Source of the DNA: Rhodospirillaceae bacterium
GTDB lineage: Bacteria; Pseudomonadota; Alphaproteobacteria; Rhodospirillales; Rhodospirillaceae
Direction of reading: 5' to 3'
NCBI GenBank assembly: GCA_020852595.1
Contig: JADZAK010000061.1
Location: forward strand, 1 to 32,455
Length of the DNA: 32,455 bases
The notes below the pieces were generated by a model, which saw only the letters and a list, made by a program, of their open reading frames with translations, searched no databases and was not told the DNA's origin. Made by a program: the position numbers and the translations under genes. Positions 1 to 7,189 of the stretch are shown here, piece after piece (position 1 is the stretch's first letter; each line of letters begins with the position of its first letter).

Positions 1-1
1 C

Positions 2-409
2 CGCGAAGCGGCTTACGCCCATGTGCTCGCCGACGCCCTCACTTCTGTATTTGCCATCGTCGCGCTGACGGCGGGGCTGTTCTGGGGCTTGAACTGGATG
101 GATCCGGCGATGGGCATCGTGGGGGCCCTTGTCATCGCCAGATGGTCGTGGTCGCTGATGAAGTCGTCAGGCCGCGTGCTGCTCGACGCGACGCCCACGG
201 CCGCGACCGAGAGAGCGGTCCGCAAGGCCATCGAGAGCGACGGCGAAACGGAAATCGCCGACCTTCATGTGTGGCGCATCGCACCGGGTCAGCTCGCGGC
301 GGTGATCACGGTCGTATCACGCACACCGCAACCGGCCGCGCACTACAAAGCGCGGCTCGCCGGCATTGCCGGCTTGAGCCATACGACCGTGGAAGTGGAA
401 CAGGCTTAA
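2..409 (+). CDS. Cation diffusion facilitator (CDF) metal transporter, C-terminal part
   Basis: Only the last 135 codons are in the window; the reading frame is open from base 2. The first visible residues read AYAHVLADALTSV. This is the HxxxD metal-site helix typical of DmeF-like CDF transporters, which export divalent metals (Co, Ni, Zn) from the cytoplasm in exchange for protons. A hydrophobic segment follows (about residues 17-46 of the fragment), then a cytoplasmic C-terminal domain with VLLDATP and a predicted alpha/beta fold ending in HTTVEVEQA, typical of the CDF dimerisation domain. Its TAA stop overlaps the stop of the convergent small membrane-protein gene. The family call is firm; the DmeF subtype and metal are inferred. 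Confidence 0.85.
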   Translation, partial: REAAYAHVLADALTSVFAIVALTAGLFWGLNWMDPAMGIVGALVIARWSWSLMKSSGRVLLDATPTAATERAVRKAIESDGETEIADLHVWRIAPGQLAAVITVVSRTPQPAAHYKARLAGIAGLSHTTVEVEQA

Positions 410-690
410 GGGCCGCGCTCGAGCGTAACGTCGTTCGGGTCGTGGTCGATCACGGTTGGGCCGTGAGACGGACCATGCGACGGACGATCCTGTGGACCAC
501 GCGGCTGATATTGCGCGTTCCGCAATTCCACGGTGGTCCAGCGCACGACGCCGCGTTTGCGCAATACCCAGACCAGGACAATCACCACCGGAATGAAAAT
601 CAGCGCGACAACGGCCGCATAGACGAACAGCAGCACAAAGCCGATCAGACCGGCGGCGAGAGCGGCAAGACGGAAAAGGAGCCCCAACAT
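406..690 (-). CDS. Small inner-membrane protein of unknown function
   Basis: A 94-residue protein starting at ATG 690. Residues 1-43 are almost entirely hydrophobic and can form two closely spaced membrane segments, ending in LRKRG (a positive-inside signal). The C-terminal half is polar, Pro/His-rich (SHGPSHGP) and probably cytoplasmic. I do not recognise a family. It is the last gene of the minus-strand operon that starts with lptF, 41 bases after the GNAT gene, so it may take part in sphingolipid handling, but nothing in the sequence shows this. Its TAA stop shares TTAA with the stop of the convergent CDF gene. Confidence 0.6.
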   Translation of the reverse strand: MLGLLFRLAALAAGLIGFVLLFVYAAVVALIFIPVVIVLVWVLRKRGVVRWTTVELRNAQYQPRGPQDRPSHGPSHGPTVIDHDPNDVTLERGP

Positions 691-731
691 CCCCCTGACG
701 TAGGACGGCCTTCGCTCCCAATCAAGGGCTG

Positions 732-1883
732 TTATACAAGCGCCTTTTCGTACATGCGGTAGGTTTTATAAACCCGCCCGCCGATATCCTCGATGGAGTG
801 GCGGGTCTGGCTGTTGTTCTCCAGCACCCAGCTCATTTCGCACACGGGCATGCGCAGTTTCAGCGACATGTCGCGCACGCGGCCCACGGTGAGCAACGCG
901 AGCACGGAGCCCATGGGCTTGTTCTTGAACTCCGGCAACACGCCCATGAACGGCACGCGCGTCCCCGAGGCGAACGAGCGCCGCGTCAGGAGACGCCAGC
1001 CGAGCTTCGCCCAGCCTGTCGGCCACAGACGTCCCTTGAGATCGCCGATCAGCTCGTTGAGATCGGGCAGCGCCACGCACATGGCCTTGGGTTCGCCGTC
1101 GATGGTGGCGAAGGCGACAAGTTCGGGGACGAGCAAAGGTTTCATCTCGGCCGCCATGTAGGCGACGTCCGCGTCGGTGAGCGGGATGAAGCCCCAGTTG
1201 TCGGCCCAGGCGGCGTTGAAGATGCGCACGATGGTCGCGATCTCTTCGTCGAAGCGGCTGGTGTCGAGCGGGCGCACGGCGAGACGTTTGTCGCGGTCCA
1301 GCGCGCGGTTGAGCCATTTGATCTGCTTGAACGGCAGACCTGTATCCATCGGCGTCAAATACGCCAGCATGTCGATGTTCTTGGTGAAACCGGCCTTCTC
1401 GACCAATGCGCCGTAGTACGGCTGGGCATGACCCATCACCATGCGCGGCGGACAATTGAAGCCGTCGACGAGGAGACCGGACTCTTCATTGATGTTGAAG
1501 CTGAAGGGACCGAGGCAGCGGCGCATGCCGCGATCCTTCAACCACTGGCCGGCGGCGCCGAACAGAGCATCCGCAACGCCCTGATCGTCGATGCATTCGA
1601 AGAAGCCGAAGAAGCCGGTGTCGTCCTTGCGCAACTCAATATGCGATGTGTCGACTTGCGCCGAGATGCGGCCGGCGAGCCTACCGTCCCGCTCGGCGAT
1701 CCAATAAGCGGCCTCGCCGTGTTTGAACCACGGGTTCTTATTCTCGTTGAAGCGCATACGCTCCATGAAATCGAGCGGGGCGATCCAGTGCGGATCGTGG
1801 CCCTGGGTATGGTGCGGCACTTCCAGGAAGCGGCCGAGTTCGCGGCCGCCGGCGACGCGGCGAATGGTCAAAGCTTGAGACAT
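732..1883 (-). CDS. bcerS: GNAT-superfamily acyltransferase, probable bacterial ceramide synthase
   Basis: A 383-residue soluble protein of the YghO-like family, with ATG at 1883 preceded by a G-rich Shine-Dalgarno. Visible landmarks are ERDGRLAGRISA (64-75), GFFGFFE (90-96), GPFSFNINEESGLLVDGF (125-142) and PYYGALVEKAGF (155-166), the last two being characteristic of this group. In Caulobacter crescentus the bacterial ceramide synthase is a Gcn5-related N-acyltransferase of this kind, encoded a few genes from spt. It N-acylates the long-chain base, or its 3-keto form, with acyl-CoA. It lies 24 bases after the hydroxylase in one operon, and serine palmitoyltransferase is 5.3 kb away. The family call is good; the ceramide synthase role rests on family and context. 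An alternative is another long-chain N-acyltransferase. Confidence 0.75.
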   Translation of the reverse strand: MSQALTIRRVAGGRELGRFLEVPHHTQGHDPHWIAPLDFMERMRFNENKNPWFKHGEAAYWIAERDGRLAGRISAQVDTSHIELRKDDTGFFGFFECIDDQGVADALFGAAGQWLKDRGMRRCLGPFSFNINEESGLLVDGFNCPPRMVMGHAQPYYGALVEKAGFTKNIDMLAYLTPMDTGLPFKQIKWLNRALDRDKRLAVRPLDTSRFDEEIATIVRIFNAAWADNWGFIPLTDADVAYMAAEMKPLLVPELVAFATIDGEPKAMCVALPDLNELIGDLKGRLWPTGWAKLGWRLLTRRSFASGTRVPFMGVLPEFKNKPMGSVLALLTVGRVRDMSLKLRMPVCEMSWVLENNSQTRHSIEDIGGRVYKTYRMYEKALV

Positions 1884-1907
1884 GCGCCGGGCCCCCTGCC
1901 CTGCAGC

Positions 1908-2714
1908 TCAGTTGGCGGCGGCGGCCGAGCCGGCTTCGCGCTTACGCTGAGTCGGATTCGCGTTGTACGGCCAGTTCGGCGTCATGCGGGCCACATACGG
2001 ATAGGTTTTCGCGACGTCTTCCGTGTAGCCGAGGTTGAAGACGGTCGGCGAACGCGGCATGTCCTTGGCGCCCTCGTAGAACGTCCCGAAACGGCGGTCC
2101 CACCACAGGTTCGTGATGCCGTAGTTGCCGTTCTCGTTATGGAAGTGATGCGCCATGTGGAACTTCTTCAGCTGGCGCACCCATTCCCACTTCGGCTGAT
2201 AACCCAGATGCTGAATGCAGTGGAAGTATTCGTAGACGCAGGTCTGGATCACGCCGCCGCAGAGCGCGGCGAGCGCGCCGTACCAGCCGGCCAGCAGATA
2301 GCCGACCGGCATCGTCGCCAAGGCAACGGTCGGCAGAGTGGTGTAGAGCGCGCCGAACAGAACTTTCAGGTTATTGGGATCGCAGTGGTGGTCGTAGTGG
2401 ATGCGCTTCCACACGCCCGCGGTGAGCGGCGAACGCCACATATGCTTGCTGTGCAGCACATAGCGGTGCAGGGCGTACCAAACGACCGGATAGAGGAAGA
2501 ACGCGGCGACAACGGCGGCCAGCACGCCGGGAAGCGAAGCCCGGCCTTCGATCACGGCCGTGAGCGCGAGACCGCCCGTCACCAGGGCGACCGCGATATA
2601 AGCCGCGATGGCGTAATACTGGAAGTAGGCTACCGTGAGTTCGCGCAGCCCCATGCGGTCAAGGTGGAACTCCTTGTCGCTCCAAAACCCGATCTTGAAC
2701 GCCGGTGTGCTCAA
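1908..2714 (-). CDS. Membrane fatty acid/sphingolipid hydroxylase (FA2H-like, sterol desaturase superfamily)
   Basis: A 268-residue integral membrane di-iron oxygenase. Hydrophobic segments lie at about 30-52, 63-82 and 122-160. The histidine clusters are HRYVLH (83-88), HYDHH (106-110), H165/H169 and HMAHHFH (186-192). The end of the last block, VRQLKKFHMAHH followed by GNYGIT and WWDRRFGT, closely resembles yeast Scs7 / human FA2H, which 2-hydroxylate the N-acyl chain of ceramides. The likely start is TTG 2714, with AGGCGG just upstream; I see no upstream ATG. It sits between lptG (47 bases) and the putative ceramide synthase (24 bases). I infer hydroxylation of a ceramide acyl chain or base; the exact position hydroxylated cannot be read from sequence. 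Confidence 0.8.
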   Translation of the reverse strand: MSTPAFKIGFWSDKEFHLDRMGLRELTVAYFQYYAIAAYIAVALVTGGLALTAVIEGRASLPGVLAAVVAAFFLYPVVWYALHRYVLHSKHMWRSPLTAGVWKRIHYDHHCDPNNLKVLFGALYTTLPTVALATMPVGYLLAGWYGALAALCGGVIQTCVYEYFHCIQHLGYQPKWEWVRQLKKFHMAHHFHNENGNYGITNLWWDRRFGTFYEGAKDMPRSPTVFNLGYTEDVAKTYPYVARMTPNWPYNANPTQRKREAGSAAAAN

Positions 2715-2761
2715 AAAAGCCGCCTAAACCCTTGGAAAACTGGCCGGGTTATACCCCTGGA

Positions 2762-3838
2762 TCAGGTCCGCGCGCCAGTATTCTCAAAGTTAAACACGAT
2801 CCAGAAGCCCACGGTTGCGAAAAGGGCAATTGGCAGCCATGCGGCGACCGCAGGCGGCAGGGAGCCGAATTGGCCCATAGCCAGCAAGATGTTGTCGATG
2901 ACCACGAACATGAAGCCAAAGGTAATGCCCCAGACCACGGCCATGACCGAGCTGCCCTGGCGGTGGTGGGCGAAGGCGGCGATGCCGGCCAGGAGGGGCA
3001 TCAGGGCCAGGGCCAGGGGGCCGGCGATCTTCTGCTGGATCCAGGTGGAATAGAAATAGCCCGGGCGGGAGCCCATGGAGCTTTCGCCGACGTACTCCTG
3101 GAGCGCGTTGAGGGAGAGCTGGTTGGGCGCCTGATTGGCGAAACGGGCGAAATGCTCGGGCCGCATATTCGTTTCCCAGGCGACCGGGGTCTCGGCGGGC
3201 ACGGTGCCGCCGACGCGGTGCGGCTCGAACGTCGACCACTTGCCGTTTTCCCAGATCGCGAGACGGATGCTGACGATGTCGACGACCTCGGCATTCTCGC
3301 CCAGGCGGAACAGGCGCAGATCGCGCAGCACTTCGCCGCCGCGCTGGATCTTGCCCACCCGGATGATGGTATTGCCTTCGGTGAGCCAGCTGTTCTCACC
3401 GGTCACGGGCTCTTCCACCGTGGTCTTGAAGCCGTTGTCACGCCATTCCTCGAGCTCGGTGTTCGCGTTCACGACCACGCGGTCGGAGAAAACGAAGAGC
3501 ATGACCGCGAACGTGAGACCGACGGCCGAGAGCCCGCCGACGAGACTCAGCACGGACCGGCCCGCCGCGCGCATGGCGATGATCTCGCTGTTGGTCGCGA
3601 GCACGGCAAAGGCGGTGAGCGCGCCGAGAAGCGCGGCCAGCGGCGCGACCGTCTCGATCAGGGACGGCATGCGCAAGATCACGTAGCGGAACAGCGAGGC
3701 CGCCGGCGGGCCGCCGCCTTCCAGGACGACATTGGCCTGCGCGAGCAGATCGAGGGTCTGCAGGAAGACGACGAGGCCGAACAGCAGCGCAAGGAAGCGC
3801 ACCACGAAGGATTTGATCAAATAACGGGAAAGCATCAT
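2762..3838 (-). CDS. lptG: LptG-type LPS/lipid export permease
   Basis: A 358-residue YjgP/YjgQ (LptF/LptG) family permease starting at ATG 3838 (a second ATG follows at once). N-terminal membrane segments lie at about 12-30, 55-80 and 98-120; then comes a periplasmic beta-jellyroll region (about 125-265), and C-terminal segments (about 270-355) with the typical GPLALALMPLLAG helix. Canonical LptG forms with LptF and LptB2 the ABC transporter that extracts lipopolysaccharide from the inner membrane and passes it to LptC/LptA. It follows lptF by 18 bases. Unusually, lptD-surA does not follow; a hydroxylase and a ceramide-synthase-type gene do. It may be the genome's only LptG or a paralogue dedicated to sphingolipids; this window cannot decide. 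Confidence 0.9.
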   Translation of the reverse strand: MMLSRYLIKSFVVRFLALLFGLVVFLQTLDLLAQANVVLEGGGPPAASLFRYVILRMPSLIETVAPLAALLGALTAFAVLATNSEIIAMRAAGRSVLSLVGGLSAVGLTFAVMLFVFSDRVVVNANTELEEWRDNGFKTTVEEPVTGENSWLTEGNTIIRVGKIQRGGEVLRDLRLFRLGENAEVVDIVSIRLAIWENGKWSTFEPHRVGGTVPAETPVAWETNMRPEHFARFANQAPNQLSLNALQEYVGESSMGSRPGYFYSTWIQQKIAGPLALALMPLLAGIAAFAHHRQGSSVMAVVWGITFGFMFVVIDNILLAMGQFGSLPPAVAAWLPIALFATVGFWIVFNFENTGART

Positions 3839-3856
3839 GGGCGCGTCTCGTGTCCG

Positions 3857-5104
3857 CTAGGCCGGTTTGCGCTTGGCGCGGAACGGCGCGATCAGCTTGC
3901 CGATGAAATCGCTCCACTGCGCTTCCATCTGTTGCACGGGCGGCGTGCCGGAGCGGCGGAACGTCGCGATGAAGAGATACGTCGTGCCGATCATGAAGAG
4001 CACGAAAATGCCCCACAGCGCGAGGCCGGAGGGCAATCCGGTGGCGCCCGTATAAGCCTCGGTGAACTCGAGCACCTTCTGGTAGCTCACGAGCAGGAGG
4101 ATCCCGAGGATCAGACCGAAGGAGCGGCTGGCGCGGCGGGTCATGATGCCGAGCGGCGCCGCGAGCATCGGCAGGAACAGCATCGAGAGCGAGAAGACCA
4201 GACGCCCGTGAAGTTCGGAGGAGACGGCCGAAGCCGGGAGGATGCGCTCGGCGCGCATATCCGGCGGCGGCGTCTGCTCGGCCTTGTTGCCGGTGCGCCC
4301 CTCGCGGATATTCTGCAATTCGCCGCGCATCAGTTCGAACAAGGTGAGTTCGCGCTCGTCGCCGCCGCGTTTGCGGAACTGCGCGAGCTCGGCCAGGTTG
4401 AGCGGCCAATCGAACACGCCGGTCTGCAAGGTGCCCGTGCCCTTGCTGGCGGGGTCCCATTCGGAGCGCGTCACGTCGTAGAGGCGCAAGGACACAATAC
4501 CGTCCTGGACGCTGGTGAGGAGCTGGCCGCGCTTGGCGGTCATGGTGATGATGCGGCCGTCTTCCGTTTCACGGTGCGCGAAAACACCGTACAGGTCGCG
4601 GCCCGCGCCGCGCGATTGTTCGACGCGCAGCGTGTAGCCGTTCGGCAAATTCATGAAGATGCCTTCGCCGATCCCCTGCTGGATCACGCCCGAGGTGATA
4701 TCGAACTCGATGACCCGCAGCGCATAGCGCCCGTAGGGGTTGAGGTAGCCGGAGAGGACAAGATTGAACACCATCATCACGGCCGCGAGGCCGATGGCGG
4801 GGCGGATGACGCGGTCGACGCCGATGCCGCAGGAATTGATGGCGTCGAGTTCCGATTGCAGCGAAAGCTTGCGGAAGGCGAGCAGGACCCCGAGGAACAG
4901 CGCCACCGGCAGCGCAAGGCCGATGTAGTACGGGATCAGGTTGAAGAGCATCCGGAACACAACGAGGGTCGAGACCCCGTTGCCGACCGCGATGTCCAGG
5001 AGGCGCATCAGGCGCTCCATGCACAAAATCACGAACGCGATGAACAGAATGATCACCACGGTCGGCACGATATTGCGCAGGACGTAACGGTCGATGGCTT
5101 TCAT
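3857..5104 (-). CDS. lptF: LptF-type LPS/lipid export permease
   Basis: A 415-residue YjgP/YjgQ family permease. I chose ATG 5104 (MKAIDRYVLRN), the usual start of this family. An upstream TTG at 5188 lies inside the predicted promoter and is rejected. Membrane segments are at about 12-32, 50-80 and 98-120; a periplasmic beta-jellyroll occupies about 125-285, and helices at about 300-395 contain LPMLAAPLGIM. The tail is basic (FRAKRKPA). It is first in the minus-strand operon lptF-lptG-hydroxylase-GNAT-small membrane protein. LptF pairs with LptG on the LptB2 ATPase; an lptB is at 20.7-21.5 kb. The placement at the head of a sphingolipid operon suggests that ceramide lipids may be a cargo, which is inference. 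Confidence 0.92.
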   Translation of the reverse strand: MKAIDRYVLRNIVPTVVIILFIAFVILCMERLMRLLDIAVGNGVSTLVVFRMLFNLIPYYIGLALPVALFLGVLLAFRKLSLQSELDAINSCGIGVDRVIRPAIGLAAVMMVFNLVLSGYLNPYGRYALRVIEFDITSGVIQQGIGEGIFMNLPNGYTLRVEQSRGAGRDLYGVFAHRETEDGRIITMTAKRGQLLTSVQDGIVSLRLYDVTRSEWDPASKGTGTLQTGVFDWPLNLAELAQFRKRGGDERELTLFELMRGELQNIREGRTGNKAEQTPPPDMRAERILPASAVSSELHGRLVFSLSMLFLPMLAAPLGIMTRRASRSFGLILGILLLVSYQKVLEFTEAYTGATGLPSGLALWGIFVLFMIGTTYLFIATFRRSGTPPVQQMEAQWSDFIGKLIAPFRAKRKPA

Positions 5105-5159
5105 AGCCGGAGGCCAGTGCGGATGCCGGCCACGCGGCCGAACGAAAAGGGCGTTAATA

Positions 5160-5188
5160 AGTATAAAATATCGACTTTTTTCAATCAA
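5160..5188 (-). promoter_or_regulatory. Predicted sigma70-type promoter of the lptF operon
   Basis: On the minus strand TTGATT (5188-5183) is separated by exactly 17 bases from TATACT (5165-5160), within the most AT-rich part of the lptF/lipid-kinase divergent region. Transcription would begin near 5153, giving a leader of about 50 bases before the lptF ATG. A possible -10 for the divergent gene, TATGAT, is at 5208-5213 on the plus strand, but it has no convincing -35. Confidence 0.6.
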
Positions 5189-5333
5189 ATAACTAATTTG
5201 CGCCCACTATGATAGCGCCTGCCCCCGACCGGCCCCTTCACATATCTCGAGACGAAGCGCTCGCGCGCCTATCTGTGGTGGCCCTCGAGAAGGCGCATAG
5301 CGTGATGTTCATTTTCCACGACGATCGGACACC

Positions 5334-6275
5334 GTGACCCTCGCCGTTATCACCAACCGCCTCAGCACGCATAACCGGCGCGCGGAAAAGTGGATCGATC
5401 CGCTGCTCGCGGGCGAGCCGGGCGTGATGCATATCGCGGTCGAGGACATTGCCCAGATCGACGGCGCCGTACGTCAGTGCGCGAGCGCGGGGGCGAATGC
5501 AATCGTCGTCAACGGCGGCGACGGCACGGCGGGGTTGATCTTTGGCGCCCTGCTGAACGCCGGCCCCTACCGCGAGGCGCCGGCCGTCGCGCTTCTGCCG
5601 GGCGGCAAGACCAATATGACCGCGGCCGCCTGGAGCTTGTCGGGCGATCCGGTCGCGGCGCTGAAAGCGGTGCTCGCCCACCACCGCGCGGGCACGCTCG
5701 GTGCTCACGCCAAGCCGCGCGCGGTCATGAGCGTGCGCGACGGCGATGCGCCGCGGCGTTACGGCGCCTTCTTCGGCGCGGCCGATATCGTGGAAGGCAT
5801 TCTGTTCTGCCGCAAGCACATCTATCCCTTGAAGATGCCGAACGCGGCGAGCCATAGCGCGGCGATCTCCGTCTTGCTGTGGCGAAGCCTGGCCGCGGGC
5901 GGCGAGGCCAAACCGATCGTGCTGCGGCAAAATGAAAACGAGCTGCCGGGCGGCAAGTTCTTCGTCTTCGCGGCCACGACTCTCGATCAACTCATCCTGG
6001 GCCTGCGCCCGGAACCCCCGGCCGGCTCCGGCGACGGCCCGCTGATGTATGTGAGCGTGGACCACAAGCCGATGGCGATCCTGCGCGCCCTGCCCGACAT
6101 GGTGCGGCGTAAACTGCGCCCGGGCAAAGGCCGCAACGTGGGCCGGACTAACGATCTATGCCTGACCTTCACCGGCGCCTATACCATCGACGGCGAAATG
6201 TATGAGGCGAGCGCGGATCGCGATCTGATCCTCGACTCACGCGACATCCTGCGGTTCATCCAACTGCCGACATGA
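5334..6275 (+). CDS. DAG-kinase-family lipid kinase, candidate ceramide kinase
   Basis: A 313-residue protein with GTG start at 5334, of the diacylglycerol/sphingosine/ceramide kinase fold. It begins AVITNRLSTHNRR, has the nucleotide-binding NGGDGT at 60-65, and carries PGGKTNMT at 89-96 where canonical enzymes have PxGTxND. Family members phosphorylate a lipid hydroxyl with ATP on the cytoplasmic face of the inner membrane. In Caulobacter a DAGK-related ceramide kinase (CpgB) is encoded beside spt and makes ceramide 1-phosphate for ceramide phosphoglycerate. The position here, between lptF and spt, fits the same role. It overlaps the next gene by ATGA, so the two are translationally coupled. 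Substrate (ceramide or diacylglycerol) is inferred from context; the family call is firm. Confidence 0.82.
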   Translation: MTLAVITNRLSTHNRRAEKWIDPLLAGEPGVMHIAVEDIAQIDGAVRQCASAGANAIVVNGGDGTAGLIFGALLNAGPYREAPAVALLPGGKTNMTAAAWSLSGDPVAALKAVLAHHRAGTLGAHAKPRAVMSVRDGDAPRRYGAFFGAADIVEGILFCRKHIYPLKMPNAASHSAAISVLLWRSLAAGGEAKPIVLRQNENELPGGKFFVFAATTLDQLILGLRPEPPAGSGDGPLMYVSVDHKPMAILRALPDMVRRKLRPGKGRNVGRTNDLCLTFTGAYTIDGEMYEASADRDLILDSRDILRFIQLPT

Positions 6276-7189
6276 GCACGCTGACCGACATCATCGCCGC
6301 GGAGTCCGCCAAGCCCGTCTTTCCGGCCGCGCGGGCCTTCGCGGACGAACTGCGCGCCCGCTACGGCGATTCAACGGCGGCGGTGATCTTCTACGGCTCG
6401 TGCCTGCGGGCGCAGACCGACAACGGCCTGATCCTGGACTTCTATGTCGTCGTCGATCGTTTGCAAGCGGCGCTCAAGAACCCGATCAGCGCGGTGGGCG
6501 CGCGGCTGCTGCCGCCCAACGTCTACTATCACGAGATGCCCTACGAGGACCGCAAACTGCGGGCCAAGGTCGCGGTGCTGAGCGTCAGGCAATTCCTGCG
6601 CGGCACGGGGTCCGATGCTTTCACCTCGGCGCTGTGGGCGCGCTTCGCGCAGCCCGCGTGCGTCTTGTATGCGCGCAGTGCCGAGATCGAGCGGCGCATG
6701 ATCGCCGCCCTTGCCGAAGCCGTGACCACGACCGCCGTGCGCGCCGCGGCGCTGTTCACCGCGCCCTTCTCGGCGCGCGATCTGTGGGTGCGGGCGTTCA
6801 AGGAAACCTATGCGGCGGAGTTGCGCCCCGAGAGCTCCGGGAAGAGCGTCGAGCTGATCGACCGGGACTTGCCGCGCTATGAAGCGGTGACGGCGGCGCT
6901 GTTCGAACAGGACGGCGAGACCGGCCTCTATCCCGCGCCGGGCGATGAAAAGACGCGCGAGCGCGCGCTGGCGACATGGCGGCTGCGGCGTCTGGCCGGA
7001 AAGACCCTGAACGCCGCGCGCCTGATCAAGGCCGCGTTCACTTTCAGCGGCGGCCTCGATTACGCCGTTGCGAAGATCGAACGCCATTCGGGCGTGAAAA
7101 TCGAGCTGACCGAAAAAGAAAAGCGGACCCCGCTCATCACGGGTGTCCGCCTCTTCTTCAAGGTTCGCAGACGCGGCGGCTTGAATTAA
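6272..7189 (+). CDS. Tam41-like nucleotidyltransferase (candidate CDP-lipid synthase)
   Basis: A 305-residue protein with no obvious membrane segment, starting at ATG 6272 inside the stop of the lipid kinase. The pattern resembles mitochondrial Tam41, the CDP-diacylglycerol synthase. It has YGSCLRAQ (41-48) as the nucleotidyltransferase GS motif, then LDFYVVVD (55-62) with the expected acidic residue, then VYYHEMPYEDRKLRAKVAVL (84-103), then LWARFAQPACVLY (121-133). These correspond in order to Tam41's GSG...DF..aVD, the YY....g..iKYgVi segment and the aGRl.KPv segment. Tam41 makes CDP-diacylglycerol from CTP and phosphatidic acid. Coupled to a lipid kinase beside spt, it may use ceramide 1-phosphate, phosphatidic acid, or both. 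The family call is from motif reading only. Confidence 0.6.
   Translation: MSTLTDIIAAESAKPVFPAARAFADELRARYGDSTAAVIFYGSCLRAQTDNGLILDFYVVVDRLQAALKNPISAVGARLLPPNVYYHEMPYEDRKLRAKVAVLSVRQFLRGTGSDAFTSALWARFAQPACVLYARSAEIERRMIAALAEAVTTTAVRAAALFTAPFSARDLWVRAFKETYAAELRPESSGKSVELIDRDLPRYEAVTAALFEQDGETGLYPAPGDEKTRERALATWRLRRLAGKTLNAARLIKAAFTFSGGLDYAVAKIERHSGVKIELTEKEKRTPLITGVRLFFKVRRRGGLN

Noticed and set aside
798..3053. Long plus-strand open frame opposite the GNAT and hydroxylase genes
   Set aside because: It is antisense to two recognised families, its translation is Arg/His/Glu-rich with low-complexity composition, and it has no motif. High GC makes such shadows common; the same holds for 2705-5212 and 6976-8862 on the plus strand.
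5105..5188. N-terminal extension of lptF from TTG 5188
   Set aside because: The extension overlaps the -35/-10 pair of the predicted promoter, and the family begins at the MKAIDRY methionine.
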